Assembly: GCA_913057905.1 (NCBI GenBank)
Contig: CAJXPB010000001.1
Location: 992,001-1,056,000 of the forward strand
Source: an uncultured Pseudomonadota bacterium
GTDB lineage: Bacteria > Myxococcota_A > Bradymonadia > Bradymonadales > Bradymonadaceae
Direction of reading: 5' to 3'
DNA length: 64,000 bases
Positions 55,033-63,644 of this stretch are shown here, piece by piece. Within the stretch, counting starts at the first letter, position 1. Each line of letters opens with the position of its first letter. Made by a program: the position numbers and the translations under genes. Below the pieces are notes generated by a model that was not told the DNA's origin, made no database searches, and worked only from the letters and a program-made list of their open reading frames with translations.

Positions 55033-55968
55033 GTGCACACGCCCCGCTATCAATTGCGCGCAATCCCACTGCTGGCCGTTGTCCTATTCCTCTGGAGTGG
55101 CTGCGCGACGTCCTCTGCAGCCGACCAGTCCGCCGACGGACCCGATGGCGCTGAGACGTCCATCGACCCGAATGCCCCCGACGCATCGGCCCGCCCCCCG
55201 GCATCTTGGGTCGACCAGCGCGTCGCCGAGGCCGAATCACGCCTCTCTGAGGACCGCGCCGGCCGCATTCTGTTGAAATCTATCAAAGCCCATGGCGGCC
55301 TGAAGACGTGGTACCGAAACGGCCCGCTGCGGTTCCGGTACGACTACGTTCCACAGGGTGACGGCACCGAGCGCGACACCCTGCAGACCGTCGACACCTG
55401 GCGCGCCCTGGCCCGCCACTCCCTGCCCGAGGACGCCTCAAAACAGTACGGCTGGAATGGCGACCAGGCCTGGAAAAAGCCCTCGAGTTGGAAGCCCGGC
55501 TACGACGTCCGTTTCTGGGCGCTGACGCCCTACTACTTCGTTGGCATGCCCTTTGTGCTGGCCGACCCGGGCGTCAACCTGACTCACGAGGGACGCGCCG
55601 ACATGATGGGCCACGACTGCCACGTCATCCGCGCCACCTTCGGCGAGGTCGGCATCTCGCCCGACGACTTCTACGTTCTCTACATCGACGCAGAGTCGGG
55701 TCACCTGCACGCCCTGCGCTACATCGTCTCGTACCCGAAGTATTTCCCCGAAGGCGGCCACTCGCCAGAGAAGCTGATGACCTACGACGGCCGCCGAACT
55801 GTCGATGGCATCACGTTCGCCGACTCCTACCGGTTCTTCATGTGGGATCCGAAAGCGACGACCGATGCCAAGGTGGTCACCCGAGCCGATCTGAGCAACG
55901 TCTCGTTCGAGGCGGACGTACTCAACCGCTACTTCAACATCCCCGATGGGGCGAAGGTAGTGGAGTAG
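55033..55968 (+). CDS. Lipoprotein with LolA-like outer-membrane domain
   Basis: 311 residues from GTG 55033, because AAGGAG lies 6 nt upstream; the ATG at 55027 directly touches that site. The signal peptide ends in the lipobox WSGC. An acidic linker leads to LLKSIKAHGGLKTWYRNG, the 'AHGG' start of LolA-fold-like lipoproteins of unknown function, and a beta-rich body with YIVSYPKYFPEGGHSPEKL and a ITFADSYRFFMW strand. Likely periplasm-facing or outer-membrane. Function unknown. Confidence 0.8.
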   Translation: MHTPRYQLRAIPLLAVVLFLWSGCATSSAADQSADGPDGAETSIDPNAPDASARPPASWVDQRVAEAESRLSEDRAGRILLKSIKAHGGLKTWYRNGPLRFRYDYVPQGDGTERDTLQTVDTWRALARHSLPEDASKQYGWNGDQAWKKPSSWKPGYDVRFWALTPYYFVGMPFVLADPGVNLTHEGRADMMGHDCHVIRATFGEVGISPDDFYVLYIDAESGHLHALRYIVSYPKYFPEGGHSPEKLMTYDGRRTVDGITFADSYRFFMWDPKATTDAKVVTRADLSNVSFEADVLNRYFNIPDGAKVVE

Positions 55969-55977
55969 GTCCGGGTC

Positions 55978-57846
55978 TCAGCCCGCTTCGCCGGTCTCGT
56001 CTCGGACGCGTGCGGCGAGGGTGCGCAGCGCGTCGGGGGAGAGCTGCCAGGCGTCGGTCGGCGGCTCGACGAGCGGAGCGTCGCTGACTTCCCAGTGGCG
56101 TTCGGAATCGGCGGGGGCGATGAAGTCGAGCTGATCGCCGCTCGAGATCATCACCTGTAGAAGCCAGCCCTTGACGTCATCGTCGCTGTCGCCCCAGCGG
56201 CAGATCGAGGTCTTTAGGACCTCGCTGATGGGTAGCGGCGACCCGGCGATGACCAGGTGCTCGCTTTCCAGCACGACCGTCGACTCTCGGCGCACTTCTT
56301 CGCGCTCGACCCAGTGGAGGCTCCATCCCTCCCACTGCGGGCGCCAACCCAACAGCAAAGGCGCCGCCACGCCCCAGACCACGCAGGCAACCAGAGCCGA
56401 TTCGACCCAGGGCCATGCGACCACGGGATTGGGCACACCGCCGAGACCGCTCGCATGCAGCAGTCCGGCCACCACAACACCCGCGACAAAGAGGATGGGC
56501 GGGCCGAACGCCGCGATGAGTTCAAGCGAGGGGACCTGTTGCCACACGCGGCGGATGCGGATGCCCTGCAGCGTCTCGGGGCTGTCGGCGGAATCCGCGG
56601 TATCGGAGGTCTCCCCCGACCGGTCTGGCTCCTCGGTTGCGGCGCCGGGACGCTCCGGCGCGGTTTCGATCGAGTCGCTGCCCTCGTCGGGTTCGGTCTC
56701 CGGCTCGGATGCCGGTTCTTGGGGCGCTGGCGTCTCCGCCACCGCATCTCCATCACGTGACTCCAGCTGCTCGGACTGTTCCGGCTGTTCGGGCTCTTCT
56801 CGGTGTTCCTCGGCGGGGCCGTGGCCGGTCGCCGGCTCGGGGCGTTCGACCTCCGTGGCATCCTCGAGGGTCATCTGAGCCTCCCCGGACTCCTCGGAGG
56901 CTGTCTCCGCTGGAGGTTCGGATGCGTCGTCGGTCTGCGAGGCCTTATCGTCGAGTTGGACCGTGGGAGGAAGATTCGCATCGGAAGCGGCTTCCGTGGG
57001 CGCGGCTTCCTCGGTCTCGCCGAGTTCCGGTTGTTCCTCTGAATCCGAGTCTTCGACCAGGCTCTCCAGCCGGCGCGCCTCGGCGAGTTTGTCGGTCGGA
57101 AGGTAATCGCCGGCGTCGCGTTGCGAGCCCTCGATGCCCTCGCAGGTTCGCTGAACCATGGCTGCCAGTTCGGTCAGCCCGTCCAGTGAGTAGTTCGTAC
57201 CATCTTCCAACAATTGGGCGAGTTCGTCCCAGACCTGGCGCACCTGGTCGGCCTTTTTGCGCTGCTCTTCCCAGAGATTCGCACGCTCTTTTCTGGCATC
57301 GTGACCGGTCTCGACCTGCCCCTGATCGACCAGATCCTCCAGCGCGTCGATGTCCGATTCGCGGCAATGATCGAGGTAGTTGAGAATCCGGTCGAGCTGC
57401 TGGTCGAGTTGCTCGTGGCCGGGGTCTCGCTGGGCTTCGACCTCGGTGGCGATCGTGCTCAGGCGATCCAGAAGCGCTTCCGTCTCTTCGCCAAGCCGCC
57501 TCAATTGAGGCCGCGCCAGATCGAGCGTTCGGTCGTCATCGGGATGCGGGAGCCACTCGTGGACGAAGGCTTCGACTTCCCCGGCGGCTTCGGCGACGAT
57601 GCGCGGCCCCGTCCATGTCTCGGACAGTGCCGCGTCCGCCGGCAGCTCGAAGACCTCCAGAACTTCGCTCTGCTGGACCTTGGGCCAGTCGCCGATCTTG
57701 CCCGCCAGGTTGCGGATCCGCCGCTCGAATACAGGGAGCGTCTCGCGCAGTTCGTCCCGGAGATCCTCGAGATCCTCATCGAGCCCCTGGCGAGTGCGAC
57801 GAGCGATGTCTCGTCGACGCCTGCTGTCTGTCATCTCAGATGCCAC
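55978..57846 (-). CDS. Large acidic coiled-coil protein with C-terminal membrane segments
   Basis: 622 residues from GTG 57846, with GGAGAGGG upstream; an ATG at 57834 is close. Helical, coiled-coil-like sequence (1-270) begins with RRRRDIARRTRQGLDEDLEDL. A very acidic Pro/Glu/Ser/Thr-rich linker (about 270-430) is followed by two hydrophobic helices (about 448-470 and 490-512) and a soluble C-terminal domain (515-622). There is no signal peptide, so both ends are probably cytoplasmic, linked by a helical hairpin in the membrane. It faces the lipoprotein gene tail to tail. No family recognised. Confidence 0.75.
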   Translation of the reverse strand: MASEMTDSRRRRDIARRTRQGLDEDLEDLRDELRETLPVFERRIRNLAGKIGDWPKVQQSEVLEVFELPADAALSETWTGPRIVAEAAGEVEAFVHEWLPHPDDDRTLDLARPQLRRLGEETEALLDRLSTIATEVEAQRDPGHEQLDQQLDRILNYLDHCRESDIDALEDLVDQGQVETGHDARKERANLWEEQRKKADQVRQVWDELAQLLEDGTNYSLDGLTELAAMVQRTCEGIEGSQRDAGDYLPTDKLAEARRLESLVEDSDSEEQPELGETEEAAPTEAASDANLPPTVQLDDKASQTDDASEPPAETASEESGEAQMTLEDATEVERPEPATGHGPAEEHREEPEQPEQSEQLESRDGDAVAETPAPQEPASEPETEPDEGSDSIETAPERPGAATEEPDRSGETSDTADSADSPETLQGIRIRRVWQQVPSLELIAAFGPPILFVAGVVVAGLLHASGLGGVPNPVVAWPWVESALVACVVWGVAAPLLLGWRPQWEGWSLHWVEREEVRRESTVVLESEHLVIAGSPLPISEVLKTSICRWGDSDDDVKGWLLQVMISSGDQLDFIAPADSERHWEVSDAPLVEPPTDAWQLSPDALRTLAARVRDETGEAG

Positions 57847-57933
57847 GCTGGAGACCCTCTCCTTTAACCAATCACCTCGTCGATCCCCGCCGCGCTGGGG
57901 AGGCTAGTCTCCACCGTGATCGCGTGCAAGCGC

Positions 57934-59073
57934 TCAAAAGAAGTGCACGGCCGCCAGGAGCATCATCATGTTGCAGGCGGCGTGATAGGTGACCGAGGCG
58001 GCGACACCTCCCGTCCAATCTCGAAGCCACCCGAAGATGAGCGACGGGAAGAAGACCGAGGCACGTCCCAGTTGGATCTGACCGCCGATCGGGATCAGAA
58101 GATGCCCGGCGGCAAAGGCAACGCTGGCGAGCAGGTTCGACGCCGTAAAACCGGCGATCGCCGAATCCCCGGCGGCGTCGACTTTCTCCGTTGAATCGAC
58201 CTCGTATCCGAACGCCTGGCGGATACGCGTCTGAAGGTAGCCCCGGTAGAAGAATTCCTCTGGTAGGGCCACAAAGAAGACGTGGGTGATCAGCCAGAGA
58301 GCCAGCCATCCAAGGCCCCGATGCATCGAAAATGATCCTCCGGACTGTCGGCTCGCCGAGGGACCGGCGCGTATCGGCATCGTGGCATCGGATGTAGCCT
58401 CGACCGAAAGCGTCTTCGCGAAATCCGCTGTCCCGGGCCCCTGAGGTCTGAGGACCAGACGGCTCTTGCCGGAACCCGCCGGAACACGCACCTCCCAGCG
58501 CGTACGGTCGGCGCCGTCCATCTTTGCAGATGCCTCCCCCTCGACGATCGGCAACATCGGCTCGTCGACCTCGACCGAAAACGTGGACTTCTGAGCATCT
58601 TCGGCACGAATTCCGACGTGCACCTGCCGGTCGCGCGTCCAGATCCAGACGCCGGGCTCGTCTCCCCATGAGTCGGGCTCACCCTCGTACTCCGGCGACC
58701 ACTTCAGGTAATTGGACCACTGAAACTGATAGGCTCGGTCGTGCACCTCAGTCTGCCAGTACCAGTAACCCGCAGCGAAGGGAGCTGCGGTCAGGAGGGC
58801 GGCGGCCAATCCAATTAGGATATCGCGCCCCATTCGTTCGGTGGTCAGCCCGAAGGCGTCGAAGTCGAGACCCTTTCGGTCCATCCACCACCACGGGATG
58901 TACAGAAAAACCGCGGCGACGATGACGTACAGGGAGTTCGCCACGAACGCGACCGAGCCAGCGAGCAGTGAGGCCCCGAGGACCAAGACGTAGACCACCG
59001 CGAGCATGCCCAGAATCTCGGGCACCAGGCCGCGCTCCTCGTTTTCGTCTTCTTCCTGCGGTTCCGACGTCAA
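57934..59073 (-). CDS. CPBP family intramembrane protease with soluble insert
   Basis: 379 residues from a TTG start (the frame has no ATG until residue 23). The N-terminal helices (about 20-100) are followed by ~150 soluble residues with WSPEYEGEPDSWG and a beta-rich PRVPAGSGKSRLVLRP-like part. The CPBP core (about 250-379) has EEFFYR, FAAGH and HAACN motifs, the catalytic Glu-Glu/His/Asn set. Such proteases cut within membranes; some CPBP members are proposed to process MYXO-CTERM proteins, but nothing here proves that. It lies 19 nt after the beta-barrel gene, probably in its operon. Confidence 0.88.
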   Translation of the reverse strand: MTSEPQEEDENEERGLVPEILGMLAVVYVLVLGASLLAGSVAFVANSLYVIVAAVFLYIPWWWMDRKGLDFDAFGLTTERMGRDILIGLAAALLTAAPFAAGYWYWQTEVHDRAYQFQWSNYLKWSPEYEGEPDSWGDEPGVWIWTRDRQVHVGIRAEDAQKSTFSVEVDEPMLPIVEGEASAKMDGADRTRWEVRVPAGSGKSRLVLRPQGPGTADFAKTLSVEATSDATMPIRAGPSASRQSGGSFSMHRGLGWLALWLITHVFFVALPEEFFYRGYLQTRIRQAFGYEVDSTEKVDAAGDSAIAGFTASNLLASVAFAAGHLLIPIGGQIQLGRASVFFPSLIFGWLRDWTGGVAASVTYHAACNMMMLLAAVHFF

Positions 59074-59092
59074 TGTTTCGTCCCGTGTCGGC

Positions 59093-60367
59093 TTAGAAGT
59101 AACCGGCGATCTCGGCGAAGAAGAAATGGCCGAAGGTGCCGAACTCGCTGTTCAGTTGCGGCGCCGCCAGCATACCGCCACTCGGGATGGTCGGCGACTC
59201 CCCGGCCGTGACGTACGCCCCCAGCGCGACTTCGGTGTTCTGGGCGATCTCGTAGCGGACGCTCGGCGAGACGATGACGCTCGGGTCGGTGAGATTGCCG
59301 ATGGTGCTGAGATTCAAGGTCAGCCGATCGACCCCGCTGTAGGTCGTGTACGCCCCGAGGTAGTGGCGGCCCAGAAAGTAGGTCTCGCCGCGTTGGAACT
59401 CCTCGCTGTTGGCCTGCTGGATGTAGCCTGCCGGCTCGTCGGCACCAGTGCCATTGAAGTGGTACTCCGCGCCGACGATGACCGACGAGGAGTAGTATTC
59501 GACGCCGGCGGTCGCCCGGGGCAGCTTGAGTTCTTCGTCATCCAGATTCCAGGGCAACACGGCCTCGGCGCGCAACTTCACGGTGTCGAGGACGCCCGTG
59601 ACCCCGACGAGCCCGGCGATCTCGTTCCAGAACTTACCCGCCCCGACCATTAGGTCGACCGAGCCGATGGTGAACGCGCTGCGGACCCCGCCCGACAGGT
59701 CCTCCAGGCTACCGCGGTCGGCGACCACAATGTCGACCTCCGAGGAGAGCGACGGATAGACCAGCGCGCGCACCGCATCGATGCCCGGCTTCTGGGTCGT
59801 GTCGATCTCAAAGGGACTGAAGCGCGACCAGAGGTCGGCCACCGGAAACAGTGTGGACTTTCCCCAGGTGATGCCCTGCCGTCCGATCGTGATATCGGCG
59901 GCATCGGTGTAGATGTTGGCGGCCAGACGGTCGATGTTGTGGGTGAACCGCAGGCCGTCTTGGTCGATGATCTCCGAGCGCAGATCGACGGTTCGATCGG
60001 GCTCCACGCTGGCGCCCAGGCCGAGTTGGCTCAACCCGCCCAGACCACCTGCACTGCCGGCGCTGCTTACCTGAAAAAAGAATTCATTGTGCAACTCCAG
60101 AGTCAGCACGTCGGAAACCTCTGCGGTCCACTCCAGCCGGATCGCCTCGGCATTTAGCCCGCTGGTCGTCCCGATCTCGTCGTTCGGGTCAGGGAGCTCA
60201 TCCGCGTAGTGCAGATAGCTGACGCCGCTGAGCGAACGCAGATACCCCGACAGCTCAAAGCCGTGATCTCCGTCGTCCCATTCGGCGATGGGGATCGATG
60301 CGTGCGCCGTCGCCGGCAAGGCGAACAGTACCGCCAGAACCAATGCTAGAAGTCGCCGCACCCTCAT
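59093..60367 (-). CDS. Outer-membrane beta-barrel protein
   Basis: 424 residues. The signal peptide ends TAHASI. The remainder alternates polar and hydrophobic strands (VLTLELHNEFFFQVS, DLMVGAGKFWNE, PSVRYEIAQNTEVALGAYVT), and the protein ends in Phe (EIAGYF) as BAM substrates do. ADITIGRQGITWGKSTLF resembles the region of DUF1302/alginate-export type barrels that follows RQ-x-W-G. It overlaps the ATPase gene by 4 nt (ATGA), so it is made with the ABC transporter. Probable exit or partner barrel of the export operon. Confidence 0.82.
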   Translation of the reverse strand: MRVRRLLALVLAVLFALPATAHASIPIAEWDDGDHGFELSGYLRSLSGVSYLHYADELPDPNDEIGTTSGLNAEAIRLEWTAEVSDVLTLELHNEFFFQVSSAGSAGGLGGLSQLGLGASVEPDRTVDLRSEIIDQDGLRFTHNIDRLAANIYTDAADITIGRQGITWGKSTLFPVADLWSRFSPFEIDTTQKPGIDAVRALVYPSLSSEVDIVVADRGSLEDLSGGVRSAFTIGSVDLMVGAGKFWNEIAGLVGVTGVLDTVKLRAEAVLPWNLDDEELKLPRATAGVEYYSSSVIVGAEYHFNGTGADEPAGYIQQANSEEFQRGETYFLGRHYLGAYTTYSGVDRLTLNLSTIGNLTDPSVIVSPSVRYEIAQNTEVALGAYVTAGESPTIPSGGMLAAPQLNSEFGTFGHFFFAEIAGYF

Positions 60368-61077
60368 GCCACCTGTTCGTCGCTGTCACGTTGATCCGAT
60401 TCGATCTGACCGCTGCGCAGACGCACCACCCGACGCGCCCGCTCCAAAACGAGCTCATCGTGGGACGAAAACAGGAACGTCGTCCCGTACTCCTGATTGA
60501 GCTCCAGCATCAAGTCGAGCAGGTCGGCCGAGGTCTCGCTGTCGAGATTGGCGGTCGGTTCGTCAGCGAGGATCAGTTTCGGACGCGATGCCAGGGCTCG
60601 GACGATGGCCACGCGCTGTTGCTGGCCGCCGCTGAGTTCAGAGGGCTTCCGGTCGATCATGCCCTCGAGGCCGACCTCGCGGAGCATCGGGACCACGCGC
60701 TCGCGACGCTCCGCCTTGGGGACGCCCTGCAGCATCATCACGAACTCGGCGTTCTCGTAGGCACTCAGCACCGGCACCAGGTTGTAGGCCTGGAAGATGA
60801 ACCCGATGTGGTGAAGTCGATAGTCGGCCGCCTTGGAGCGGTCCATGTCGCTGATCCGCGAGCCGTTGACGTCGACGGTGCCGGCCGTCGGGCTGTCGAG
60901 CCCGCCGATCATGTTCAAGAGCGTCGTCTTTCCCGACCCACTCGGCCCGGCCAACGCACTGAACTCACCGCCTTCGACGGTCACATCGACGCCGCGCAAG
61001 GCATGGACCTCGACCTCCCCCTGGCGATACGTTCGCTCGACTCCGGAGACTTCGATCAGACTCATATCGCTCACCAT
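60364..61077 (-). CDS. LolD-type ABC transporter ATPase
   Basis: 237 residues (an ATG at 61065 would give 233 and fits the GGTGAGC site better). Walker [12 protein letters not shown]-loop [14 protein letters not shown], signature [16 protein letters not shown], Walker [13 protein letters not shown], switch FSSHDE. It has the length and sequence of MacB/LolD ATPases that power FtsX-type permeases, which are the two genes upstream. It starts on the base after the permease stop. Confidence 0.93.
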   Translation of the reverse strand: MVSDMSLIEVSGVERTYRQGEVEVHALRGVDVTVEGGEFSALAGPSGSGKTTLLNMIGGLDSPTAGTVDVNGSRISDMDRSKAADYRLHHIGFIFQAYNLVPVLSAYENAEFVMMLQGVPKAERRERVVPMLREVGLEGMIDRKPSELSGGQQQRVAIVRALASRPKLILADEPTANLDSETSADLLDLMLELNQEYGTTFLFSSHDELVLERARRVVRLRSGQIESDQRDSDEQVA

Positions 61078-62328
61078 CTATTCGTAGAATTCCATCGCTT
61101 CCGCCGGCGCCAACCGACTCGCCTTCCAGGCTGGATACAGCGCGCTCAGTACGATGACGACGAAGACGAACCCGGTCGCCATGAGCCACTTACCGGGATT
61201 GAGTTCGCTCGTGATCGTCATGTCCATCAGTTGCACTCCGGCCATCTCCATTTCGCCGCCGGTAAACGCCGCCATGTCGATGCCGACCTGCTGGATGATC
61301 AGGTGGCCGGAAAACCCCAGGACAAAACCGCTGACGATCGCCAGGGCCGCCAGCAAAATCGTCTCCTCGAGCACCATGACGGCGATTCGCCGGTCGTTGA
61401 GTCCCAGGGCATTGAAGAGCCCGAACTCGCGGACCCGCTCCATGACCGACATCATGAATGTGTTGGCAATGGCGAAGGTGACGATCAGGAAGATGACAAT
61501 CAGGTAGACGTACATCATGGCGTCGTCGAGTTCGATGGCTCCGACCATCTCGGGCATCGCCGTCTGCCACGTCAGCACCTCGAGGCCCTCGCGTTCGGCC
61601 TTCGATTGGTCTCCGATCGCCGCGCGGATGTCTTCCGCCATCTTCGCTTCGTCGAGCCCATCCTCGATCGTGATGCCGAGTTGGGTGACTCGGTCTCCAA
61701 GGCCCATCACCTTTTGAGCCACGTCCAGGCTGGTATAAGCCGCCGACTCATTGAGGCTCTTGGAGCCGGTATCCAGGATGGCACCCAGGCGAAACAGAGC
61801 TCGGGTGAGTTCACCGTCGGGGGCCGTCGCCGTCATGACGACCTTGTCGCCGAGCTGAATCTCCAGGCTCTCGACGATGCCTTTGCCCAGCGCAATCGGA
61901 GCGTCGTGGGGGCTGTCGGGCCAACTTCCCTCGACGACCCAGTCCTCGACGTCGTGGATCGAGGCGCCTTTCTCCGGCGGCAACCCCGTCAGTTGCACGG
62001 GATTGCTGTTGCGAGCGCTGTTGAGAAGCCCCTGAAGGAGCACGCGCTGAGTCACCGACTCCACCCCGTCGACCGATTGCACGGCCTCGCTGACCTCGGC
62101 GGGCTGCTCAACAAGCATCTCATTGGAACGAGTGTCCCAGTAACCGTCCCCGTGGATCAGCACCGAGCCGCCGGCGGTTTTCACCGCCGCCTCGGCCATG
62201 TCGCCGTGGATTTCATCGGACATCCCGATCCAGACCAGGGCCATGCCGTAGGTCAGCGCCACCGCCGACACCAAAATCAGCGTGCGGGTGCGATTGCGCC
62301 ACAGATTTCGCCAGGCGAGCTTCCACAT
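61078..62328 (-). CDS. ABC permease, FtsX/LolC-like
   Basis: 416 residues. One N-terminal helix (RTLILVSAVALTYGMALVW), a large periplasmic MacB-PCD-like domain (about 45-250) and three C-terminal helices around 272-296, 315-345 and 376-400 give the FtsX fold. ERVREFGLFNALGLNDRRI is the coupling motif to the ATPase. It starts 3 nt after the next permease's stop. Paralog of the following gene; the two likely form a heterodimer like LolC/LolE. Confidence 0.92.
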   Translation of the reverse strand: MWKLAWRNLWRNRTRTLILVSAVALTYGMALVWIGMSDEIHGDMAEAAVKTAGGSVLIHGDGYWDTRSNEMLVEQPAEVSEAVQSVDGVESVTQRVLLQGLLNSARNSNPVQLTGLPPEKGASIHDVEDWVVEGSWPDSPHDAPIALGKGIVESLEIQLGDKVVMTATAPDGELTRALFRLGAILDTGSKSLNESAAYTSLDVAQKVMGLGDRVTQLGITIEDGLDEAKMAEDIRAAIGDQSKAEREGLEVLTWQTAMPEMVGAIELDDAMMYVYLIVIFLIVTFAIANTFMMSVMERVREFGLFNALGLNDRRIAVMVLEETILLAALAIVSGFVLGFSGHLIIQQVGIDMAAFTGGEMEMAGVQLMDMTITSELNPGKWLMATGFVFVVIVLSALYPAWKASRLAPAEAMEFYE

Positions 62329-62331
62329 AGG

Positions 62332-63627
62332 TTATTGCCTCCCCGCGATGGCCGAGGCCGGATCCAGATTTGCGGACGACAACGCGGGCCAAAGCCCGCA
62401 GAGGATCGCCACTGGCAACAGGGCCAACACGGGCTGCAGGACGCCCTCGAGGGTGACGATGAAGTAGACGTGGGCGGACATGCCGACCCCCAGCATCGAG
62501 AAGGTGTCGTGCGAGGCGAAGATCCCCATATCGAAGCCGTAGGCGGCGTGGTAGATGCTCAGCCCGCCGCCGGCCAGCACGCCCAGAAGCGCCCCAAAAA
62601 GGCTCAAGATCACGGTCTCGAGCATGACGACCCCGAAGAGCCGTCCCGGCGACATACCGATCGCCTGGATGACCCCGAATTCACGTCGCCGCTCCAGAGC
62701 GCTCATCCGCTGGGTGTTGAGGATTCCGAGCGCCGCGATGAGATAGATGATGATGTAGTAGATCCAGATCGATGACTTCGACATCTGAATCATCTGATTC
62801 ATCTCCGGCACCAGGTCCTGCCAGGACTGTACGGTAAAGCCGACCTTCTTGGGCTCGCCATCGTCGCCGATCGCCTCGATCCGACGGTCCGCCAGACGCT
62901 GTCGGACGGTATTGGCGACCGCTTCGGCCTGATCGGGTTTTTTGGTTCGAATGGCGAGTTCGTGGACCTCGCCGCCCAAGGCCCCCAGAAACTGCGCCTC
63001 CTTGAGGGGGACGATCGCAGTCTGGCGGTCGATCATGTTGTTCTGGGTCTTCACGATGCCGACGACATCGAGCAGGTCGTTGCCAAGCGACCCATCCTGG
63101 GCCTGGGCGATCACGACGAGTTCGTCGCCGACGTCGACGCCGATCTGGCGCGCCAGACTCTGGCCGAGCACGACCTCCCGGCCCTGGTCGGAGGGTTCCA
63201 GCCAGCGCCCCTTTTCGATGGCGTCGTCCAGCAGGCTGACGTCTTTTTCGGCGCCGACCTCGACGCCAAGGATGCGGGTCGTCTGGGATTTTCGCTCCGT
63301 GCCGGCCAGCCCGAAGAACTCGACCCTGGGCGCCACGGCCTCCAGCCCCTCGACCGAGCGGATCGACTCCATCATCTCGGGCTTCGGCTCGAAGGATTTG
63401 TAGATCGCCTGCTGGTCGGCGTAGTCGCCGCGATGGATCTGCACCTGGCCGAGCTCTACCGCCGTGGTCCCTTCGATCATCTGGGCCATGTAGCCTTCCA
63501 CAAAGGCATTGGTCCAGATGAGCAATCCCACCGCGACGGCGATTCCGCCGGCCGTCAGACCGCTGCGCCATGTATTGCGCAACAGATTCCGCGCCGCCAA
63601 TTTTAGTATCATCGTGCCCATCGGCAT
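62332..63627 (-). CDS. ABC permease, FtsX/LolE-like
   Basis: 431 residues (internal Met at 63612 would give 426 and start MILKLAARNLLRNTWR). Same layout as its neighbour: one helix, a large periplasmic domain, three helices. ERRREFGVIQAIGMSPGRLF is the coupling region. It follows the LolA-like gene by 17 nt. Together with the LolD-type ATPase it likely moves lipoproteins, or another lipid-like substrate, out of the inner membrane. Confidence 0.92.
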   Translation of the reverse strand: MPMGTMILKLAARNLLRNTWRSGLTAGGIAVAVGLLIWTNAFVEGYMAQMIEGTTAVELGQVQIHRGDYADQQAIYKSFEPKPEMMESIRSVEGLEAVAPRVEFFGLAGTERKSQTTRILGVEVGAEKDVSLLDDAIEKGRWLEPSDQGREVVLGQSLARQIGVDVGDELVVIAQAQDGSLGNDLLDVVGIVKTQNNMIDRQTAIVPLKEAQFLGALGGEVHELAIRTKKPDQAEAVANTVRQRLADRRIEAIGDDGEPKKVGFTVQSWQDLVPEMNQMIQMSKSSIWIYYIIIYLIAALGILNTQRMSALERRREFGVIQAIGMSPGRLFGVVMLETVILSLFGALLGVLAGGGLSIYHAAYGFDMGIFASHDTFSMLGVGMSAHVYFIVTLEGVLQPVLALLPVAILCGLWPALSSANLDPASAIAGRQ

Positions 63628-63644
63628 CCCGGCATTCGGAGACT

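Noticed and set aside
60298-62775. 825-codon open frame on the plus strand
   Set aside because: Antisense to the LolD-type ATPase and FtsX permease genes; rich in His, Arg, Gln and Asp as shadow frames are here.
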